Below, one piece after another: positions 36,669 to 50,168 of a stretch of DNA of 64,000 nucleotides (within the stretch, counting starts at the first letter, position 1; the number at the start of each line of letters is the position of its first letter). The notes below the pieces were generated by a model. It did not search any database. It was not told the DNA's origin and was given only the letters and a program-made list of their open reading frames with translations. The position numbers and the translations under genes were made by a program. The stretch is from contig NC_092578.1 of NCBI RefSeq assembly GCF_037975245.1, positions 806,001 to 870,000 of the forward strand, written 5' to 3'. The stretch comes from Apostichopus japonicus. Lineage: Eukaryota; Echinodermata; Holothuroidea; Aspidochirotida; Stichopodidae.

Positions 36669-37912
36669 TGGCCTATTACAACTCTTTTTGAGCAGTTTTT
36701 TTATTTTATTTTATTTCTTTTATATATATGTTTTATTATGTATGAAAGAGGCACTGACATTTTGTTTCCTGGAAGGATACAAGACCAGACTTCTCCCTCT
36801 GAGGAAGATACTACCAGGATCACAATGTCAGGCACTCTGTATTTATAGATTCATCTACACAAGCTAGTACTTAGCCATACACACTTTATTGCTTTCATGA
36901 ATCACTCTTTGTTCACCTGTGGCTACCACCTTCCCTCTTGCAAAGAAATGTTTATTTACTTAAAGTAGTACCAAACAATAAGGAATTCAACTGTGCCACA
37001 TTAAAATTAAGATACCATTTCACTTAACATTTTCAAGCTCACACTTAGATTTATTCCTTAGTCTTACTAATTTTGATCAGTACTGGTATCGTCACTTTAA
37101 CATTTGTTATTGTCTAGAAAATTGTCTTTCTAGCAAGCCAACAAAACTTTGCAAGAAAGAACTTCTCTTGCACAGTTATTTGAGAAACACCCACACCATG
37201 GTAGAAGCACTCTTTTATGTTCGTTTGTTACGTTCTTTGTCTTAGTGTGCATTGACAATTTGACAAAGACAAATACACCTGCAGCTGGGAACACTTAATT
37301 TTGTTGGGAATGCTTTAAAGTAATGCTTTCTTAAGGAATACCACCGGGCGACAGCTGACTGCACCTTTCCCCTTACTTGCCCTTACTTAGTCTTCTTGCT
37401 GTGTTTATAAGATCTTTTTGGACTAGCTTTATTCTGTAGTAACTATTCCACAATACAATACCTTATTACGCAACATGGCTAGTGGGTGGAAGGAACAAGC
37501 TAGAGCCGAACAGTGCCGATAGTTCTGATCCGACGTTGGATAACAGGGAGCTGAAGCAGTTGCCTGCTTGTGTTGTGTATGTCACGTCGAACTGTTGCTT
37601 AAATTCATGACCATTCCCGAGAAAGATCAAATCCTGCCACAGATAATCAAACTTTGAGGACTGATAACAATTTTATAGCAGTTGACTCATAGAGACATTT
37701 CACCAGGAATGCCTGACAGATAACACCTTGAAATATGTTCTTTGTTGGAAATTTTGTACTTAAGATTATATATACAAATAATTTTTATAATGAGATTGTA
37801 GACTGACATTGAATTATTATATATAGTAACAGTTGATGAAATGTATTTCCTAGTGTATCTTGTAATGGAACCAAGCTGCATTTGCTGTTGCCAAATTAAT
37901 ATGTTTGAATTT

Positions 37913-37918
37913 AATAAA
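37913..37918 (+). promoter_or_regulatory. Candidate polyadenylation signal
   Basis: AATAAA on the plus strand, 1.9 kb after the membrane-protein stop codon. A nearer AATAAA lies at 36071-36076. Sequence alone cannot say which is used. Confidence 0.35.
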
Positions 37919-39494
37919 GTTAGAAGTATTTTGAAGCTGTGGGATTTAAGTTAATTGCATTCTGTATGAGTGCTAGCAAGTGATCTGGAAGTGGTAATAC
38001 CATCACCCCCCCCCCCCCCATAAAAAAGATTAAAAGAAGAAAATGCACTTACATCTTTGTTCCCTCCAAAAAATATGCAAGGAAACTGGTGTGCAAACTG
38101 AACCATATTTTCTGTTATATTTAAAATTGTATGTAGTCTTGTGGTGAATTAGTGCTACACAAAAGCCACATTTGATTATGGGGCATATCTTTTACTTTGT
38201 TTGCTACTATTTTCTCCTCATAGATGCACTAACTTAATATGTGTGTAAATAATGTGTATAATTCTATTGAAAGTCTTTTGAAGGTTGTAAATAGGGTTAG
38301 GACTTAATGTTACAGGTTGTGTTTTTGCAAAATTTCTCTTGTCATCAAAACAGAAATGTTGTCTGTTTGTATGTCAATACAGATGTAATGATGTTGTTGT
38401 GATAATTAGTTTATATTAGTGTTATATTGATAGTGTGCAAGTATCATGTGTGCTTTCCTCTTTATTGCAATCATAGCTGACTCCAGATATGTTATCATTT
38501 ATAATGGGATGCTGCATGAAACTAGCCAATCATGTCGTCTGTAAGTGTCATCACATAACCTAGAATGATTTATATAGCATGTGATTGGTTGGTACAAAGT
38601 AGAATTCCCAGTTAATAATTCACTTGCTTGCCAGGGACTTAACATATTTCGGATTTCTTAAGTTAGTGAATTAAGAACAGAATGATGTTAAGCAAACTTG
38701 AAGGGTTACAAAGTGGGAAGTACAATCTTGGACAAAAATCTCACAGTTTTGTCTTGTAACTTTCACCTATTTTTATCATCAACAAGGGTTACACAGAACT
38801 CTATGCAATATAACTTCACAATTATTATTTGTTCCCTCCGTATTAAATGTACACTAGTGTTGTATATACTGTTTCAATGAGCTTATTAAATTGATCAACA
38901 AATATATCTTGTTTTGACTCTGTATTTCTTTTCCTTCTCCACCTGTTCCTAGAGTCCCCCGTCTCAAAATAGGATACAAAATCAAGCATTTGCAAACATG
39001 GAAGATATATTTTAATATACCATTACTAATGAATATTTCATATTACCACATATTGTACATATTTACATTATTACTACATGTAATTATGTAAGACCGTTGG
39101 TTGGATTAATCTGCGAGCATTGCACACAAGTTTACTTTGCTACCAAGGCTACTGTGTTGCTGGTTAGTGCTTATCGCTACTTCTGAACTACCTCTTCAAC
39201 TGAAAAGTGTAACAAGGGAGTTGAAGTTTATAACAGACTTATGGTAATATTAAAGCCGAGCATCACATCAGAATGTAACAAATGTTGCATTTTCTACGAG
39301 AAAGGTCACAATCTTGAAAAGTCGAGGCACAGAAGCTGAATATGCAAATAGAACTTCTGTCCCCTAGGCCTGAAGGATGCTTTCTTTTGCCCACATAATG
39401 TTCTGAAATGTCCACTTTTGGTTATCTTGTTGGCTGATGTAAGGATATTTGGACTAACTGTCCCATCTAGGAGGTCGTGCAAGTTTGTCTGATT

Positions 39495-42400
39495 TCAGCT
39501 TGTTTGGATTTCTCTTTGTAAATACTCCACCCAATCAGTTAACCTGACATTCTCGGAGAGAGGCTGAAAGATATAAAGAAACAACCAAAATTATTAACCA
39601 GCATCAATGATTACATGTTGACAGAGCTACTGTATGCATATGAAGAGAAATGGTTCATTTCTGGTACATTGTTTGACCTCTCCAATGCTTTGGTTGAAAA
39701 TCTAGAAACCAACAAACTTAAGTTTGCAAATACACTCAGGTCTCAACTACTCAGCATCTGAATGTGAGAAATACTTAATTGAGTGACTGAGAACATGGTG
39801 ATTACAACCTAAACAACAAACAAATATTTTTAACTAAATTGATCATCTCCAATTGACCCAATCCGTTAGAAACTTTGCCACTCAATGTTTTCCCCTCCTA
39901 GCCTCCCCCCTACCCCCCTGCCCCTGTCACATCTGACATGGCAATCTGACAATGGCAAATCATAACTTAGTATAATATAGGAAGGAATGCTGACAGAAAG
40001 AGTGAGGGGATGGGAGACAAGCATGTTACTTAACTTCTTTAATGAGGATGAGGGGGGTGGGTGGTGGGGATGGGAAGGAAATATGTTATATGACCATGGC
40101 TAGTAGTGGTTCCCTTAGTACTCAGCACTCCCTCTGTACTGATTAGATTTTGACTCTCAAGCTGATTTTCCTAGTATGAGAGCTACTACACAATCCATAC
40201 CTTGTATTCATCTAAACTTCTATTTGTTTGCAATCCCTCCAGAGCTGTCAGTTTAACACTGCCTGAGTGTGGGTAACCAGGTTCTATCTTTAAGGTACAA
40301 ATGATTTGGCCTTTTGCTCCCATCATCAGCTTCAGAACACCTTCATCATGAAGATAATCCACAGCATACCTTCAAAAGAGAAGAAGAAGGGGGAAAAAAA
40401 CAGGTTGTTAATTTCTCTTTGTACTATAACTGGGAAAGCTATTAAATGTATTCCCTCTAATACACTGTTATAAGTATGTCCTACTTGATATATACATACT
40501 GCACCTCTCACAAATCAAGGTCATAGACTACTAGTAGAATGTGGTAGTTGATATTTACATACTGAACCTCACAGACAATTATGAGTTTTATCACTAACAG
40601 AATGTGGTACTTAATATCTACACACTAACCCTCACAGACAATTATATCATATACTACTAACAGAATGTGGTACTTAATATATACATACTGAGCCTATCAC
40701 ACAATAATGTCATATACTTCTAACAGAATTGACTACATCATATCTACATACTCGCTCCGTAGTTGGTCTACTTCTTGTATGAGTGGTGCATGGTTGTTCA
40801 ACATCTCTTGGATGGATGTAATTAGGTCGGCTGGATCATTAGCAGCCACAGATCTTGATACCACGTCTGAAATATCAATATCTGGAAGGTCAATCTGCAG
40901 AGAGCAAAGTTCAAATGTCATAACATTGTAACATTAATAGCACTTCAATGTCTCCTGTACACTCGCCTCAGGACTAGAATTAACCCATGACACAAGATGG
41001 TAGTGTGCTGTGGGTGCCTCTACCACTTGCTGTAATACCCGTAAAAATCATGTTACCGCCAGCTTCATCTGCAGTGAACATTTAAAATCAAGTTACCAAC
41101 GGTGCCCTCATATTTATTTCAAACAGGCCTTAAAAAATTGTCCATAACTCCAGCAATATTTTCAAATAGTCAGAGGTTTCTGACTCTGTTGGACTGATAG
41201 CATTATTTTGCATTCAAATTTTATCTGTTAGCTGTTACTAAGTTAATATGTTTACCTCATAACTTTGAAAAAACTACTTTCTTTTATGAATTCAAGAAAT
41301 GTGAAAACAGGTGCATCTCTCCAAGCATTGATGTAGCTACACTGGTCAGAGGCAGTCTACATTAACTGACACTCAGTCTTACCTACACGCACCCAATCAG
41401 AAAATGATTGATTCCTTACGAGTACTTGTAAATTGCCACAACCAGTACTATGTAAGGTTCATCAATAGGGAAAGAGTTAAGACATTTAACAGGATCCAAA
41501 TTATTCCACCAAATTGAAAAATTGTGACCAGCAATTTACTCTCCTGGCCACATTCTTTTAGTAAAGGTTGCTTGATTTTATCTCAATTTTTTTTTAAAGA
41601 GAGATTCCTTGTGACTGGACAGTACACCCGATATGAAGAACTTTGGGGCATGAGTTTAATACTTATCGTTCATACCTCAGCAGCAGACATGGCCCTCCCA
41701 TGAGAGTTTCTGGTCTCAAACTTTAAAGTTAATTTAGCAGAGACTCTTGGATTTTGCAGTGACTTCATTCGTACTATAACAATGTCATCTGTTGAATGGA
41801 GGACCTCAGTTCCAGATAGGTTGACTATTGTTGTTAACATTGTAGAAAGCCTGTGGGTTATATTCAGAGAGAAATGTCTCAATTTAAGTGGTTGTGCATA
41901 AAACATCTAATCTTTTGCCAATCAAGTACATGGACACAAAGCATGTTGACTTATGATGCATTAGTGTCAAGCATACACATGAACATAAAATGAATTATCA
42001 GCAAACACAGTTGTTATTTCAAACAATGTTTATATGAGATAGTTGGGATTCAATTAATACTAATGTTACTTCCAATCGGGCAATGTGCAGACAACTTTAG
42101 TTCAATTAATTGCAATCATTCATTGAACTAATTTGATCATACTAGGTACTAGTGAACTAGCTTTCTAACAGGCAAACTGCTCTTTCGATACTCAATCTGG
42201 CAAAATAAAACTCACCATTCGCTCTTCTCTGTAAATTCTTTGTCTCTCTCCTGCTCTTCTCTTTCCTTCATGGTGACGTAACTTTTCAGTTCTAGGATTG
42301 TGTTCTCCCTTGCACTGCATTCTTCTTTAAGTCTGTCAATCTCTTCTTTCAGACTAGCCATTACTGCTTCGGTTTCTTTCTTGCATGGCTCAATTTTACT

Positions 42401-45400
42401 CAACGTAATTCTCTACACCCGATGATATAGAATGGAAATAAAGCAGTTGTTTGCATGGATTAAAATAAATCTTTAATAATGTAATACCAACATTGATTTT
42501 GCAAAGCAGTTCAAAACATTTCAAGTATTTTAATAAAACTCCACCAATTGAACATTTCTGATTTGTTCTTTGTATGTCATGGATTCTAAACTAGATATGT
42601 GTCTGGGTGGCCACATGTTGTCACATCAAATCTGTCACAACATTTTCCTTATAAATATCTATCACATTTAGCACACCAATACATACACAATGTCTCAATA
42701 ACCAATCCTGTTGCAACATTTTGCATTTTCAATTTTGATGCAATGTTGGCAAAGCGATCCTATCACAACATTTTGCATATGATGCAATTTTTGCGAATCA
42801 AACCTGCACTATAAGTATCATCAAATTATAGCTTTGACAAAACCGTCATAATTTACCTGCTGTTGTAGATGATCTTTGAACTTTTCAGATGGGATGTTCC
42901 TTTCTTCCATTTTACAAATAGCCTGGGAATGTTTTGCCTCTTTCTCCTCCAGTAAGGCCCTCTGAGAATGAAAAGAAAATGGTTCCATTTGCACACAGTG
43001 TTGATAATTCACAGAGAAATACAAGAACTTTATTGCAGTTATATCACACCAGGATATTCTGTTTCTCAGCAGGCTTATCCTCTGTGGAAACCTTGTTGAT
43101 AGTCTGCACAGTTGGTAATTTCAAACCAACCAGGACAACATGTTACCACTCGACACCGTCTAAATATTGATATTTGTACTAATCTCTTAATTATTTTGTG
43201 TCTAGACATGATCACTTAAACTGTTAATGTCGTTATTGGGTTGTAACAATTACAAGCTATGTAATATGTACAGAACTGGTTACTCTCATTTTAAACAAAG
43301 GAATCTTTCAGGATACATTTATTCCTTATTAGTGAGTTACAAATCATTAAGTCCAATACAGAAAAATTTCTGTCCCACAGATTTAATGTAATTTTAAACT
43401 GATCATTCACAAAACATTGAAAAATTTAAGGTAATTTCATATTCCTGGCAGGAACAGAGAGATATCTATGGAAATCTGGCCTTTTCGCTTCAAAATTCAC
43501 TCCTACAAACGGTGATGTTAATGACATACCTTTTCACTAGCTTCGGCCATTTTTGCCTCCAGAGATGTCAGTCTTGTTTTTGTTTCATGATAATCTGTTA
43601 AGATGAAGAATGTATTAACATCATCTGCAGTAACTATGGAAACATGATCATTAAATCATGACATGGTGTCATCAGTTATCTTTAATCAAAATCAGTAACT
43701 TTGTGTCTTACAAGTTAATGCAGTCTGTTGTTTCACTTAAAAAGATTTGTTGGGAGGCACCCCATATACTAAAGGTTCCAAGATAACAGGGACTTCCATA
43801 CTGGTTAGAGGCTCCCACATGTTAGGAGGGTGGGCTATATATTGGAGGCCTGCATAAATTAGAGGTTGCCATGTGGTTTAGTTTCTCACATGCTGAAGGC
43901 ACCCATATGTTGTTGTTATCTTTCAGATATATTCAAACTTAAATGTACACATACAGTAACTCCTTCCATCTTCGTTGAGCGGAGGTTATAACACAGCTCC
44001 ATTATTTCTGATATATTTAATAGCAGGTTAGCCATAAAATGCTACTTACTCATTTGGGCCGATAATATTACGTCTTCCAGCTGGTCTTGTAATTCCTCCA
44101 GCCTGGCATTTACTTGAACCACCTTCTCTTTGGTTTGTTGTAAATCTTGATCTATAAATTATAAAATAAAGTAACAAATTGATCGTAATTTATGAGAATG
44201 CATCAACAGTTTAGTGTTTAGCGAGGCAAGTCACAGTTATTAATATGCATAGTGTACAAAAAGTTCAGTCCCAATATACTGAGCTGCTTAAAGTACATCA
44301 AAAGCTGATACTCACCAACAGTTTCTATGGCGGGCCACTGATCCATTGGCACATGAGACATTAATTCCAACATTTTGTGTTGAGCCATTTCATCGATGAA
44401 ACTTTTCTTTACATCTGGAAATATTCGCTGTCAAAGATATATGTTTCAAATATCTTCAGTCATCATATCAAATTTTACATACTCTGCATATGATCATGAT
44501 CCACATAGAAAGAATACAGTGCACAAGACATTAAAGTTACTGTGTGCATGCATCAATGTGGATTAGGTGAAGGTGATGATGCTGATTCTAACCTATTCAA
44601 TTAATTTCATTAACAACAATTTACATTCACCTTGAAATTGACAATTTGAAAGCCAAGGGAAAGAAAAGGTTTTGCTTCCTAGTGGTAGTATGACATCACA
44701 CAAAGACAATTGGAAGGCCACCGACCCAACTTTTAAACCATATCTCCAACATAGAGTAAGAACCAATGTTACATTTTGCAGGATTTATTCACTAGAAGCA
44801 TCTCTTGGTGATGTAAGGTAAAGAGACGAACAACTACAGTTGGGTTTGCTTCTCCTTAAATGATTTATACTACAATCTCGGAATTAGCAATTATGACGTA
44901 AATTGCAAAAATGTTGCTTTAATAGAGCAACATTCTTTTTTGTGTGAAGAAAATAAATCTTGAATGCTACAGAAATGATACAGCTGGTAATTTCTGTCTC
45001 ATTGTCTTAGACAAATAAATTATACATGTCAGATTTCAGACATACCACGAACTGACATCTCAGTTTGAGCAAGTCAGAATGACTTCCACTTAGAATACTA
45101 ACATTTGAAGGTGTCCAAAATGAACCAACTTTATCTATATAGCAAACTTGATGCCACATCAGAAAAAAAACACCCAACTAACCTGAAGGAGAACCAAGTT
45201 TCCAACAGTCTTTCGTGACAGTTTACATGGACATCACATAAAGGAGAAGTGGGCTGGGGAGGAGGAATTTTGTGTCTAGGAATTCCAAGGAGGAATTTTG
45301 TGTCTACTCTAGGAATTCCAAAGAGGTTAGGAACAAGTGATCTAAGGTAACAGTATGCCATATATTATTATAATTTACCTGCAGTTCATATTTCTTCAAT

Positions 45401-45480
45401 TTAATTTGCTTCAATTCATCAGGTGTCAGTAAATTCATCCAGGTACTGAATAATCCTTCATACTCATGAAAGTCTTCCAT
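39495..45480 (-). CDS. Coiled-coil protein with a possible tandem RWD-like C-terminus (10 exons, 412 aa)
   Basis: Minus-strand exons in order: 45480-45379, 44427-44316, 44151-44050, 43594-43530, 42961-42857, 42412-42216, 41850-41676, 40894-40752, 40369-40201, 39563-39495. Phases join to 412 aa plus stop. The ATG at 45480 has a good context (ACCATGG) and follows a splice acceptor at 45500, so a 5' UTR exon lies upstream. Residues 1-70 are helical (FSTWMNLLTPDELKQIK). Residues 72-227 are Glu/Lys/Gln-rich heptad coiled coil. Residues 228-412 look like two small alpha/beta units, each with strand pairs and a closing helix (the second has TLKIEPGYPHSGSVKL and WVEYLQREI). Coiled coil plus RWD is the plan of kinetochore proteins such as Spc24/25, CENP-O/P and the KNL1 C-terminus, so a kinetochore role is a hypothesis. 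I do not recognise a specific ortholog. Confidence 0.78.
40473..40731. repeat. 63-bp tandem repeat, about four units
   Basis: AGAATGTGGTA or its variant begins at 40536, 40599, 40662 and (as AGAATT) 40724, giving a 62-63 bp period. The array sits in the intron just downstream of the exon at 40752-40894 of the minus-strand gene and ends about 20 bp from that exon's donor. Confidence 0.88.
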
Positions 45481-48400
45481 GGTTGATGTAAATGAGTTTC
45501 TGTTGTACAAATAAGAAAAAAATTCAGTGGCTTTCATAATTGTCATGCATAAACCTTCCGGCCCTGCATTTGTCCAGGCCTACAATAGCTAACTTTCTAT
45601 TCTATCTGCTAATGTGTTTGTCTCTAGGCTAGGTGAAGTCAAAGCAGGATATATCTTGTCGAACAAGAACACCAAAGACACGTATTTGCTGCAAACTGTG
45701 CAACTTATTCAAGTAGCCTGCATCATACACAATATAGCAATGGTCCCATTAACATAGCAATATTGTATTAACGACTTTGCAATTGCTTTTGATGTTTGTC
45801 ATGCATATTTGACCAGGCCAAATCACAATGAAAGCCAACCTGCTAGCCTCATTGTTTTGCACTGTAGTGTGGTATGCACCTAGGTCTAGTATTACTGAAA
45901 TTGAAAGAAATTATAAGCAAGACTAGGCCTATAGTGCAGGCATGTGTCGGTTTGCATTTTGATCAATCATCAGTCTCGTCCAATCTTATTTGCTAACAAA
46001 TAGCATGGACCAGGTATAGGCCTTTAATTGGCTAAACAATGCTAAGCATTGCCCGAACCGACAAATCAGTACTACAGTTAATATGACTATGGGGCTCATA
46101 AGGCCTGTGATCTGTTAATTAACGTAGTCCCTTATACTTATAGGCAATTGGCTAAGCCTACATTTACTACTATATATGTATGTAGTTTGAAGTTAGGCTA
46201 AGCTAGTATTGTAGTAATGTATTGTGGCATAACCATAGAAATTGATAATCAATTTCTATGGGCATAACTCGTTGATTCAAATTAATTACTGCTGGCCTAG
46301 TCAAGCCTATACATGGTCAGTTGAAGTTAAAATATAGGATGATTTGTCATGAGCAACGCCTCATAAGACCGAAATCCTTACTTAGTACTAAGGATATGCA
46401 GGTTACTTCGACTGTCAGGAATCTCGGGTCATGAAAGTTGAAACATTTGAAAAAACCGCTGCAGTGTTATTGTAATGATATAAAGTAAGGAACGCCGAAT
46501 GGGAAAAGAAAATCCTTATAAAACAAGAAAATCCTTATTATGAAAGTAAAGAGCGACACCTATTTTCGCATACGCTTAGTAAAAGCCCCATTGACTTACA
46601 TACTAAAGCAAAGCAGTAATGTGGTCTCCAAGTTTTCACTAGCTAAGGCTACCCTTCACTGGAAAGCTGACGAGTTGCCCATTCTTGGCACCATCAATTT
46701 CCGTTAAATGATGATGTAGATTTTTTTGTTATCAGAGCATGAAGTTTTCGTCATTTGTAAACAAACCTCTTCACTCAGTAGTACACAGAATGTCCGTACG
46801 CTGCCCATGGGAGGCCTAAAGGGGTATAACATTGCCTCAATTGACCCAATTTCTGCAGCACATGTACTTCCATTCATGCTCTTCAACATTCAAGCCACAC
46901 AAATAAACCCAGATACTGATTGATCACATATCAAAGCAGATGTTCCCCTACTACTTTTTGGCACGTTTCCTGAAGAAGAACTTTCGGGCGCACTGATGTA
47001 GACTCTAAAAGGAGTATGCCACCCTAAGAAAGAAGAGGACTGCAGATTTGTGTGCACCATCGGTGTCTCCAGTCTATTACTGCGCGGATTAAAACAGTCG
47101 GAAGGATGACCAAATCTACCGCACAATGACAACAACTGAGTATGCACAACTGAATCAATTAACGGCAGGCTCTCTCCGATGATGACCCCCCCCCCCCAAC
47201 ACATGCACACACACACACATACACACCAATTTATGATCTACCACCCTTTCTTCTGATTTAAAGTGTTTCCGTACCCAACATGAAAAACAATACCCTGCAT
47301 ATAATAGAATAATAAGAAATTGTAATTAGGATTAAATGTTCTTCAGAACTATTTGTGGTCCAGGTCAGTTATGGTATACAAGTTGGTCTTTCGAAATAGC
47401 TCGTCAAACCGGGGAAATGATATGCATAGACATAATATTAACCGAAAATAAATGATAAAATGTTACTATTTTCTTAATCACAGAACCATGCTCACATGTA
47501 CCCTGTAAACATTGCCAATTCCTTCCCGGTAAAGACCGTTTGACCATGAATAATCTAACTGACAACATGGATCATTGCGACCCGAATTAACATGTTCACG
47601 ACTACTATTTTTCTGACAAACGTCGTGACAATTTTGACAAACCGCAAGTTTTCCCCAACAACCGTTGCGCTGACCCCATAGAAAATCATTTCTAGAGTAG
47701 GTACCCCCCCCCCCCTTACAGAGACGCCCCTGGATACATCTCAACCTTGCGATACTGCTCTACTTGTTTTACTTGCGATGCGGAAGAGAGAAAATGATTA
47801 CTGGTATATGAAACGACTGAATACAACATTCTAAGCCACGCAAAACGACCGACCCATTTTGCAAGAAACCAAAATCTCAGTCAGTACAAGGTGGAATATC
47901 TTCGGTACAAGCCCACCTTTGCGAGTGAACGACCTATACATAGCAGAACAGATACGGCAGCCGTTATCGGATTGTAGGATATTCTTGGACTGTTAAACCA
48001 ATCAATAAACTGTGGTACTTTTGACTTGCTGGAATCATACATCAGCGTTTCATTTTCACATTGGATTATTTAATATTATTGTTCTAACGTTACTACGTTA
48101 GTTAGCCTAGTCTGTCGCTCCTACCTAGCCTAGCTTGGTAGCACTAGGCTTAACCGAGTGAAGGGCTAAGTTTCTTTAATACGATCCTTAGTGTAAGTGT
48201 AGCTTCACTGCATTAGTCAGACTTGTCATACTACTGATGTTAGTTACGTTACATTTACAATTTCATTGTTCGAACAGGCGTGATTTATTTTTTGATAATG
48301 TAACTGCAAATTGCAAGTTTTGCATTTTTGTTGACAACTACGATACATTACACTTACAATACAAGCTTTCAATCCCATCATTGTTTGTTGACTTAATGTT

Positions 48401-50168
48401 GTAGTTGTAGCAAAACGTGAGTCTAACTTAGTCATAGTATAGCCTATCCTAGTAGTATTATTGGCTTGTTACATGCTATGTTAGGCCAAGGAATAAATTT
48501 CCTATAATTACAAAATACTACTAATTGACTTTCGTTGAAACTGCATCCCTGTCTGTGGTTGTACCACTACCAGTTATTGAATAAGTTACTCAAATTTATT
48601 TCTAACTTGTACTGTAGGCTAGCTGACTTTGAATTTGTAGGTTAGATTTTAAAAACACACATTGGTAATCATAGGCAAACAATTGCAGCTTTGCAAGAGG
48701 ACATCAGTTATTAAATAAAGCAAACAACTGATTTTTACAGAGTCCAAGTGCATCTTCTTGAACTGGATTTGAATCTAACTGTGCTACCTGAGATATTACT
48801 TGCAGAGGAATTAGTTTCTACTATAGTCCATTTAGAGCAGATGAAACAGTTACATCATTTCCACTGCATCAGTTTCTAAACACTTAACTCAGAGTCAGAA
48901 GCAAGAAAAAAAGTTACTCTCGAACTGGATTTCCAGCACAGGTAAATAATTTTGTCCTTTTTGGACACATTGTGTTGATTATACTTAACTGGGAAACAAC
49001 TATTGGATAAGTTTCAATTTGAAGCCAGTAAGCACTTGTGGAAAAGCAAAAGTGATACTGTAATGTTGTCTCATTAAAACATGGCATTTTAAAGAACTGT
49101 TTAAGAAACACAGAATTTGCTGGATATTCTTATATGTTCACTATTCTACAAAACTTAAAACATACTGTTCTTCCAACAATTTTAATACAAACATTTATTT
49201 AGAGTTTATGTACATAGCATTGTATCTTTCAAAAGTACCATCAAGTAATCTTCCCTTTTCTTAATTACTTATAAAACTTTTTCTTAGTATCATAATACCA
49301 GGGTCCTCATCAGCCAATTTTAACTGGGCTGTGTGCCTGGTTAGATTTTGCTTCTTAGCACCTGGTTTGAAAATTTGGCACCCGGTTTGAAATTCGCATT
49401 TTCAATTGAATCACTGTTCATCAAACTTCGATGCAACAAAGTGGAAGCTGAAACATGGCTAGTGTGAAAATAAAAAATATGCAACTATTTCCAACTATTT
49501 ATGAGTAGGCATAGGCTATGTATATTGACTATGTATAGGATTTTTATACTGTAGCCTTATACTAACAGTTGTGTAAAGTTGTTGCATAATATTTGAACAT
49601 TCATGAAATAGTGCTCGAAAAAATAGTGTGAAATCTTTGCCCCCTACACCGCTGCACCTGGTAGGGATGATATTTGTCTTGGATCTCTGCCCGGTTTCGG
49701 CGGTTTGACAAAAAAGCTGGCTAGCTCCTCGGATAATACTGCAGTAATAAAAGGGAAATTGATTCAAACATTAATGGCAAGGAACACCGCCAATAACTAT
49801 ATGATACTGATTATGATAATTTAGTTTCATTGTTTCTAGCGATCAGCACCATTAACTGTTTCTCTGCTTTGAACATAGTATCAAACAATGTTTATGTTGC
49901 ACACAGGATCATGAAGAGCAGCAATGAAACTGAAAATGTTTCATCTTTCTGTTCCTTAGTGTATAGCAGCTGAGTAGGCCTTACAGTAAAAGATTAATAT
50001 TTGAAGGTTTGTTTAGGTGCTGAAGTCTTCATTTGTGTGACGCTGTCTCTCTTTGTTATTACATGTTCAAGCTTGTTAAATTCTTATTCACTGAATTCTT
50101 AAAAGGACTCAAAATGTTGATAAAACAAAACTTTGTTTTACACAGGTAAAATATAGAAATTGTCCATC
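45481..50168. other. Divergent intergenic region between the coiled-coil gene and PIP4K2
   Basis: The two genes are transcribed away from each other, so both promoters should lie here or in unseen 5' UTR introns. I see a perfect 13-bp-stem hairpin at 46233-46261, C runs at 47188-47197 and 47704-47714, and a possible GTAAGT donor at 48193 that could end a PIP4K2 5' UTR exon. Mutually overlapping open frames at 46704-47216 and 47478-47744 show no domain. No TATA box or defined promoter can be supported. Confidence 0.45.
46233..46261. repeat. Perfect hairpin, 13-bp stem with 3-nt loop
   Basis: CCATAGAAATTGA (46233-46245) pairs exactly with TCAATTTCTATGG (46249-46261) across TAA. Both sides are flanked by GGCATAA or GCATAAC, which gives partial further symmetry. 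It could be a MITE end pair, a cruciform site or chance. It is shorter than a typical pre-microRNA stem. Confidence 0.8.

Larger units (their letters stand above)
35979..39494. other. Intergenic: 3' UTR of the membrane-protein gene and convergent gap
   Basis: It holds AATAAA candidates at 36071 and 37913, a cluster of GACCTCAT and TGACCT motifs (36008-36260), a minisatellite at 36388-36668 and a C run at 38005-38017. The gene to the right is on the minus strand, so the two genes converge here. TTTAAT at 39011-39016 (ATTAAA on the minus strand) is a possible poly(A) signal for the minus-strand gene. No coding exon was seen. Confidence 0.5.

Noticed and set aside
46233-46261. The hairpin as a microRNA precursor
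   Set aside because: A 13-bp stem with a 3-nt loop is too short for a normal pre-miRNA.
46704-47216. Overlapping plus and minus open frames as a small gene
   Set aside because: They are short, mutually overlapping and lack domains or splice structure. The minus frame starts in a CACACA and C-run region.
47478-47744. Cys-rich 88-residue minus-strand frame
   Set aside because: It crosses a G homopolymer run and shows no signal peptide or family pattern. It is probably repeat-derived.
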